Shown here piece after piece: positions 37,201-46,200 of a stretch of DNA of 64,000 nucleotides. A program made the position numbers and the translations under genes. The first letter of the stretch is position 1. Each line of letters begins with the position of its first letter. Location of the stretch: the NCBI GenBank assembly GCA_016191335.1, contig JACPOW010000035.1, positions 26,905 through 90,904 of the forward strand, written 5' to 3'. The notes beneath the pieces were generated by a model. That model was not told the origin of the DNA. It made no database searches and saw only the letters and a program-made list of their open reading frames with translations. The DNA comes from Elusimicrobiota bacterium. Lineage in GTDB: Bacteria; Elusimicrobiota; Elusimicrobia; UBA1565; UBA9628.

Positions 37201-40200
37201 AAGGCGGCCATCGGCGTGGAGACCACAACGCTCGGGCCGCCGCGGTCGAGGACGAAATGCGAGGTCGTCGGGACCTCGAGGTTGCCGGCGTTGTCGAGCG
37301 CGTGGATGGCGATGCCGTACGCCGTGCCGTCGAGCTGGGTGATCGTCGGGGCCTGGTAGCCGAACATCGCGCCGGGGTAGGTCCAGGCAACCACGCCGGT
37401 GGAGCCCGCGACCTGGACCGGCAGCTGGGTCGGGACGTCGGGCGTGCCGGTGTTCCAGGCGTTGCCGTTCCAGTAGACGCTGCTGGCGCCGACGACGTAC
37501 CAGACGCGCAGGTAGTAGGTGTTCGCCAGCGACAGGTCCGAGTTCGAGGTGCCGGCGATCGTGTTCAGGTTCTGGATGAAGCCGGTGCCGGGCGGATCGT
37601 TGACGACGGACACGGGCGGCGTGTCGTCCACCTTGAAGTCGACGAGGCTCACGTTCTGCACGAAGGTCGAGGCCAGGTTGCCGGTGAGCGCGCCCGAGGA
37701 GGCGCGTGCCCGGTCGCGGGCGCGCGTCTGCGCGTGGAACACCTGGTCGCCGACGGGGACCCAGTCGGCGCCGGTGAACAGGGTGGACCAGGTCGCCGTG
37801 CCGGCGGTGACCGGCTGCCAGCAGCCGGGGGTCGCGCAGGCCGTCAGCTCGACCGTCGTCGAGGAGAACTTGGTGCCGTTGAAGTTGACGGCGCCGGTGT
37901 AGTAGTAGCTCGTCGGGCCGACCACGTACCAGATCAGGTTCTCGACGGACTGGACCGCGTCGTTGTCCACGTACAGACCGGCCTCGGCGTCCGCCGAGGT
38001 TCCCGTCAGCGCCGAGCCGCCGTTGAGCTGGCTCGAGCGGTAGGAGACGCCCTGCAAGGGCTTGGTGAACGCGGCGGAAGGAGCGGCCTTGTCCACGTTG
38101 AAGGTGCGGCTCGACAGCGGCGCCGTGAAGAGGGTCTGGGTGTTGCCCGCGTAGTCCACCGCGCGCGCGGTGATCGTGTACGGCTTGCCGGAGGTCAGCA
38201 AGGTCGTCAGGTTGGCGTTCGAGTAGGTCCACGGGTTCGTGCCCGTCGCGACGAAGAAGTTCGGGCAGGCCGCCGTGAAGGTCTGGAACGCGTTGCTCCA
38301 GCAGATGTCGTTGTGCGGCTCGCGGATCTGCAGCTCGACGCGCTGGACGTCGGAGAACTTGTTGTTGGCGTTGGCGCCGCCCGGGTCGGTCGAGGTGCCC
38401 GAGATCGTGGCCAGGTTCAGGTACACCTGCCCCGACGACGGCTGGCTGAGGATGCCGACGGGCGGCGAGGTGTCGAAGACGAAGGTGAAGGCCGCCATCT
38501 GGCCCTCGACGGTCGTGTCGTTCCCGGCCTTGTCCCCCGCGTGGGCGAAGAGCGAGTAGTCCTCGCCGTCCAGGAGTTTGGCCCCGGCCAAGGTGGTCGT
38601 GCTCCAGGTGAAGGGGCCGGTCCCGGAGAAGTTCGGGGCCTCGATCAAGATCTCGGAGAGACCGGGAGCGAAGGCCGTCCCGTTCCAGTAGTCGCCCGTC
38701 ACGGAGTTCTTCAGGCGCACCCTCACGCCGCTGAAGAGCACGGACGGAGGCTTCACGTTGGCGCTGTCGTCCGACGTGCCCGAGATCGTGGGCAGGACGC
38801 TCAAGCAGGCGTCGGTCCCCCCGCAGGGGGCGGAGGCGGGATTGGTGAAGCCGGACAGCGGCGCGGTCCGGTCGAAGACGAAGGTGCGCGTGAACGGCAC
38901 GCCGGGCAGGCCGGCGCTGTTGAGGGGCGTGACGGTCAAGCTGTAAGACGCGTTGTGCACCGCGTACGGGGCGGACAGCGGCTGGCTCCAGTTCTGCGGA
39001 TTGCCGGCCGTGACGGTGACGAGGGTGAACGTCGACGCGTCGTCGGTCCAGGCGGCGGAAGGCTCGTACCAGTAGCTCGTCGGCGGGGTCAGGCGCTGGA
39101 GGGCCAGGCGCACGCCCCCGCCGGCCAGGCGCAGGTTCTGGCCGGTGCCGATGATGGTGTTGACCGGCGCCGCCGAGTTCGGACCGTAATGCTTGGGGTC
39201 CGGGCCGGTGGGCTGGGTCAGGATCAAGCTCGGCTCGGGCGCCTGCAGGTAGAACTCGATGTCGAACCCGGCGTGCGCGGTCTCGACGTTGCCCGCCTGG
39301 TCGACCGCCCGCGCGGTGACGGTGAAGGTCGAGAAGTTGTCGAAGGCGGTGGTCGTCGCGTCGTAGGTCCAGGCGTAGGTCGTGCCGGTGATCAGGCCGC
39401 CGATGACGCCGGAGGAGAGCTCGACCGCGCCCGCCTGCCAGGCGTTGCCGTTCCAGTAGCGGCCGACGTTGGGGCCGGCGGTCTCCTTGATGGTCAGGCG
39501 CACGCCCGCCAGCTGGCCGGGGATGTCGTCGCGCGCCGTGCCGTAGATCACGCTGACGCCGGTGTTGTAGAGGACGGGGGCCGTGGCCACCGACACGGGC
39601 TCGGCCGCGTCATAGACGAAGCTCTTCGTCGAGGTCACGACGTCGAGGTTCCCGCCCCGGTCCTGCGCGCGCACGACGACCCGGTAGACCTTGGTCGAGG
39701 TCAGCGCGCCCGCCGGCAGGGCGAAGGTCCACGTCCCGCTCGACTGGCCGACGAAGGCCGCCGTCGACCAGACGGGCGCTGCCGAGGCGAAGGACGAGCC
39801 GTCCCACCAATCCGTCGAGGTCGTGATCTGGGCGACGGCCACGGTCACGCTCGTCGCGGCGATGCCGGCCTCGAACTCGCGCGTGCCGGGGGCGCACAAC
39901 GGGACGTTCAGGATGCAGAAACGGTCCTCCGCGGTGCCCCGGACCGTTACGGCGGAGGAGCTGACGAAGGCCCCCTCGTTGGGCCAGACGACGGCGCTGG
40001 CGGGAGTGCTCAGGTCCACGACGAACGCGTACGACGGCGGCACGGCCTCGACGTTGGTCGCGAAGTCCCGGGCCTGGGACTGGACCGTGTACCGGTACCC
40101 GTCCACGAAGGTGCCCGCGCCGAAGATCTTCTTCCACGGGTTCGTCCCGGGACCGTCCAGGGCGTCGTCGAAGCCCGGGTCGACGCCGGCCCAGCCTCCC

Positions 40201-43200
40201 AGGATCTGCCAGTAGAATCCGTCGGAGCGTCCCAGTTTGTAGCGAACCATGCTGACGCCGGAAGGCTGGCGCACGCCGAAATACGGGTCGTCGCTCGACG
40301 TGCCCCCGATGGTCGTCAGCGACGGCAGGTTGACGAAGAGCGGCGGCAGGTTGGTGGCCGAGACCGGCGCCGTGTTGTCGTAGGTGAACGTGATGCCCCC
40401 GACGTCGTTGTCGAGGTCGGCGTTGCTCGGCGTCGCGGAGACGTTTCCGGCCGCGTCGACGGCGCGCGCCCAGGCGACGAAGCGCGTCGAGTCGAGGAAC
40501 GCGAGATTCGGGTAGGCCAGGCTCCAGACCGACAGGCCGGAGGCCGTGCGCCATTGGCCGTACTTCGTGCCGACCACCGTGTCCCAGTCGCCCAAGGTGT
40601 TCGTGTTCCCGCCGTTCCAGTAGCCGGCGCCCGTCCCGCCGCCGCCGATCTGCTTGGACTTGAGGATGATCTGGACGCCGCCCAGCCCCGAGGCGCCGGA
40701 CGCCTGGTCGTTGGCCGTGCCCGCGAGCGCGATGAGCCCGGCGAGATTGAGATAAGCCGAGGCGGTCGGGGCCGTCGCCACGACGACGGGCGCCTGGGAG
40801 TCGTAGCGGAACGCCGAGCCGGAGCCGACGGGCGTCGGCCCCTGCTGGAGGTTGGTCGCGACGTCGAGCGCGTCCACGACGACGCGGTAGGTGGCGCTCG
40901 ACTCGAGCATGCCGGCGGGCACGGCGGTGGACCAGGCCAAGGACGCCAGACCCTGGAGCGTCGTGCTCGCCACCTGGGTCCACGCGGAGCTCGGCGGAGC
41001 CGGAGGCGGGTCGGAGATCGTTCCGTCGAAGGCACTCGTGTTCCAGTTCCACCAGCCGATCGAGGCGGCGCCGCCGTCCGTGTGGCGGATGGCCATGTAG
41101 GTCTTGGACACGCCCGAGGGATTGGCGCCGGGGTCGGTCGCCGCGCCCGAGAACGCGCTCAAGGCATTGACGGCCGAGCCGTTCGCCGGGACCGACACGG
41201 TCGAGGTCGGTCGGGCGAGGTCGTAGGTGAACGGCTGGGTCTGGGCGCCCGCCGAGGCGCCGGGCAGCATGCCGTTGGAGAAGTTGACCGTGTTGCCCGC
41301 GAGGTCGCGCGCGTACACGAAGACGGTGTAGTTCACGCCGTCGGCGAGCTTGCCGGCGAACTCGGGAGCCACGTACTGCCAGCTCGTTCCGCCCTTGTAG
41401 ACCTGGGTCGACCACGCCACCGAGGACTGGCTGGTCGTGAAGTCCCGGTCGGCCTCGTTCCACCACACGTTCTGCGCGGCGCCCGAGGAGACGCCGACCC
41501 AGACCTGGGTGATGCCCGAGGCGCCGGTGCCGACGTCCGAGATCGCGCCCCACGTGTAGGTGCTGACCCGCGTGGACTCGGCGTTGTTCGAGTAGGGAGG
41601 GTTCGCCGGCGGGCTGGCCGGGAACGAGATCGAGATCGCCGGCGGGGTCACGTCGTAGTGGACGCCGTAGACGGTCACCGGCGACTGGACGTTGCCGACC
41701 AGGTCGGTCGCGCGGGAATAAAGGAAGTAGAGCTGGTTGTCCGCGAACGCGCCGGTCAGGTCGTTGTAGGTCCAGTTCAGGCCCGCCAAGGTCGCGGTCG
41801 TCCAGTAGGGCGTGGTGAACGTATAAGAGGAACCGGTCCAGTCCGGGCCGGTGACCGGGTTCGTGGTGATGCGGATCTCGACCTTCTGCGTGCCCGACAG
41901 GGAGCCGTCGTGGGTGCCGGCGAGGGCGGTCAGCGCGTTGACGTAGGAACCGTCGACGATGCCCGTCATCGTCGAGATCGGCGGCGTGCCGTCCACGATG
42001 AAGGAGGTGACCGCCGACGGGGCGCTCAGGTTGCCCGACGACTGGGAGACGCTGCCGTCGGCCAAGGTCGAGGCGTCGTGAGCGGTCGCGAACGTATGGT
42101 AGATCTTGTCCGTGGCGCCTCCGGCGCCGCCCGCCAGGTACTGCACGGGGGTCGGGACCAGCGGCAAGGTCCAGCTCGTGCCGTTGGCCTGCACCGAGCT
42201 GACCGTCGTGGAGAAGCCGGCGCCCGTCCAGTAGTAGCTCGTCGGGCCGATGACGTGCCACAGGAGGACGTCAATGCCGGGGACGAGCAGGCCCGCGGAG
42301 GTCCCGTTGATCAGGGGGTCGCTGGCGGTCCCGTCGATGCCGATCGCCGAGGCGGAGGCCGGCGTGTAGGCGGCGAGGCTCGGCTGGGTGATGGCGACCG
42401 TGGGCGCGTCCTTGTCCACCGTCATCGTGAACGAGGAGCCCGCCGCCGTGAACTCGGTCTGGACGTTGCCGGCGACGTCGACGGCTCGCACCGCGATCAC
42501 GTACTCGCCGCTGACCAAGGCGATGTCGAGGTTCGCGTTCGTGTAGGTGAAGGTCGCCACGCCGGGCGCGGACTGGTAGAACCCGGTCGCGGGCAGCCAC
42601 GCGGCGGGCAGGGAGCAGACGGTGCCGAAGTTGACGCCGCCGAAGCAGGAGCCGTTGGCGTTGCGCTGGATCTTCACCTGGACGGTGGCGATGCCCGAGG
42701 GCGAGCTGTTGGAGTCGCCGAGCTTCGGGTTCGGGTCGCGAGCGTTGCCCGAGATGGTGGCCAAGGTGTTGATGACGGCGGTCGGCAGGGGCACCGTGAT
42801 CGCCGCCGTCGGCAAAGAGATGTCGTAGCGGAACACCGTGCCGACGCCGGTCCCGGTGTTGCCCGCCTTGTCCGTCGCGATCAGGTTGACCCGGTACTGG
42901 TAGCCGTCCTCGAACATCATCTCGCTCGTCAGATAGGTCGTCGTATAAGTGAAGAGGCCGCCGCCCTGGTCGGAGCCCACGAGGTCGTCGCCGGGCGCGG
43001 CGACGAAGGTCGAGGCGTTGACCGCCCACTCCTTGGCGTCCTTCATGCGCACGACGCGGAAGCGCACGCTCGAGCTCAGCAGGCTGTTCGGCTGGCCGGG
43101 CGCGGACGGGTCGTTGACCGTGCCGGACAGGGAGGACAGCTGCCCGGCCTTATGCGCGGCCATCGACGGGTTCGTCACCGCGTTGACGGGCGCCGAGGAG

Positions 43201-46200
43201 TCGATGACGAAGGTCTGCGTGTCGAGCACGCCGGAGCAGCCGCCCTCGACGGAGTTGCAGACGCGCAGGTCCACGGTGTAGTTGGCGTTGTTGCGCCACG
43301 GTCCGGGGAAGGCGTACAGCCAGTCGGTGCCGACGACGTTGATCAGGGCGCCGGTGGGGCTCGTCACCCAGGTGCTGACGGCGATCCAGGGGTAGGCGGC
43401 GTTGTTGTCGAAGTAGAGGTTGGCGTCGGTGTCCTTGATGCGGAGCTGGGCGTGGGTGTTGCCCACCGCCACGCCGGTGAGCGAGGTCAAGGTCGTGGGC
43501 TGGTAGAACGGGAAGGTCGCGTCGCCGATCGAGGGCTTGACGACGCTGCCGGAGGAGCCGGGCGCCACGATGCGGACGCGGACGTGGTTGCTGTTGTTGG
43601 CGGCCCCGGAGTTCCACTGCTCGACGTTGTTGACGTTGTCGGTCGAGCGCGCGATGATGTGGTAGAACACGCCGACGCTCCAGGCCGAGACGGCGTTGGT
43701 GTTCAGGCTCCACGACGCGCCGGTCTTCTCGAACCAGTTCAGCGCGCCGGTGAAGGAGTCCGCGCCGGTCGGGCCGGTCGCCGACGGGCCGGTCAGACAC
43801 TTCGTGAAGTCCGGGCTGCCCGCGCTGTCCTGACAGATCGCGATGAAGGTCTTGCCCAGGCCCGAGCCGGTGCCCGGGTCGCCGGCGTTGCCGTCGATGG
43901 AGGCGACGGGCGCCGTGATGTCGCTGCTGTTGACCGGGTTGGTGATGACGGTCTGAGGCGGGGCCTTGTCGACGCGCACGCAGCGCACGCCCGTGATGGA
44001 CGGCGAGACGGTGTTGCAGTCGACGGGGGTGGCCGGGACCTCGGTGTTCGGCTTCCACACGCCGCCGGAGGTGACGGCGGAGTCCTTGCCGCGCACGCGC
44101 ACGCGGTAGGTGCCGCCGTTGGCCATGGATTCCCACAGGCCGCCGGGCACGCCGATCTGGGTGTTGTAGGTGTAGCTCGAGGCGATCACCGTCATCGCGC
44201 GGAACGCGGCCGGGGTGCCGCAGGTCGCGCCGAACGACGAGCCGTTCCAGCACTGGCCGCTGCCCGTGTCCTGGACCTCGGTCTCCACCTGGCAGATGTT
44301 CGGCGAGCCGCCGGGCCAGCCGCCGGGGCCGCCCGTCATCGAGCAGGACGTGTCGTTTCCGGCGCCGGGGCCGGAGACGGGCAGGTCGAAGGACCTCGTG
44401 ATGATGAACGGCAGGTCGAACCCGGTGTGCGACGAGTACCAGACGTTGTTGAAGCTCGTCGACGGAGCCACGAGGGTCGAGCTCGGGGCCTGGACCTCCC
44501 AGTGGAACACCGCCTTGAGCGTGATCGTCGAGCTCACGTTGGTGTAGGTGGAGACGACGTTGTCCTGGCCCCACACATACAGCTGATAGGTCTCCGTCGA
44601 GCGCGAGTCCCAGAACGAGGCGTTCAGGTCGCCGAGGGGCGAGAAGCTCCAGTTGTTTCCCGAGAACGAGGTGATGACCGGGTCGGCGCGCGCCGCGAGC
44701 CAGCTCGGGCCGGAGGCGTTGAACCACTTGCCGTCGGACTCACGGCGGACGCCGACGCCGACCTGGAACATGCCGGCGGGGTTCTTGCCGATCTGGTTGA
44801 GCTCGTCGACGGCCTGGCCGGTGATGGCGTTGGGAAGGTCGGCGGAGTCGCCGAACGTCGTGCCCGAGGAGACGCTGATGCCCGAGATCGTCGGCGGCGA
44901 GGTGTCGTAGATGAAGCCCCAGTCGTAGGAGCGCAGGTTCCCGGCGACGTCCGTGATCTCGTAGTGCAGGAAATAGTCCTGGGCGTTGCGCCAAGGGATG
45001 CTCGTGGCGAGCGCGACCTGGAACGGGATCGTCGTCGTCGAGGTCGCGTTGTTCCAATAGTAGGTCAGCTCGGGGTTCTGGAACGGCCAGGAGTCGCCGG
45101 CGACGGCGAAGGCGTTCTGGTCGTACTGGGTGAGGCCGAACTGGCCGTTGTAGCGCAGGTTGTAGCGCACGCTCGCGATGCCCGAGCCGGTGCCGTCGTT
45201 GAGGTGCAGGCGGATCGAGGTCAGGGGGTTCGAGGACTGGTACAGGCCGACCGAGGAGTTGGTCCCGATGACGACCGAGGAGTTGCTCAGCGCGTCCGTG
45301 CTGATGAGGACCTTCGCGATCGTCGGCGGGGTGTTGTCGAGGCGCAGGTAGTAGCGCAGCACCGGGGAGACCGCCGTCCCCGTGGAGTTGCCCGCGGAGT
45401 CCGTCGCGTAGGCCTCGATGCGGTAGGTCTTGCCGTCAGCGAATTGGGCGGCGGCGGCCGTGAGGTCCCAGGACCAGGGATCGGAGGCGTCCGCCGCGCT
45501 CAAAGTCTGGGTGAACTCCTTATATGCGTCGCTCGGCGCGATCGCGGCGAAAGCCAAGGTGCCGGGATCGAGCCAACGGGAGACGCTCTCGGCCGCGCCC
45601 GGCGCCAGTTCGGCCACGCGCACGTAGACGTGCTGCTGGTCGAGGTTGTCGGCGACGTTGTCCCGGATCGCGCCCGTGATGCCCGCAAACCCGGTCACCC
45701 AGGTCGCCGCGCCCGAGCTCAGCGCCAACCCGGCGGGCGCCGTGATCGTCACCGTGGGTATTTGCGTGTCGTAGATGAAGGTCGTGTAGGCGCTCGTGCC
45801 CGAGGTGGACTGGTCGATCTTGCGGCCGGCCGCGTCCTTGGCGAAGCCGGAGATCGCGTACTTTCGTCCGTTCTGCCACTGCGGCAGCTTGATCGAGGTG
45901 GCGTTGTCGATCTGGACGTTGGTGGCGCCGATCTGGCCGGCGGCGAAGACCGTCTGAGGCGTGTACGGCGCGGCGGTGGACAGCCACACCGGCACTCCCG
46001 GCTGGCCGCTGAGGACGCCCGCGGTCGTGAAGGCGACCCAGGTCTCGGTCGAGCCCGTCGGGATGCCGATGTCCTGGACCATGATGCTGCTGACCAGCAC
46101 GCCCGTGCCGAGGTCGGAGAACTGGTAGGAGATGGCGGTCACGCTGTTCGTGGCGCCCGAGACCGGCAGCTGCAAAGCCGCGGTCGGGGCGAAGCGGTCG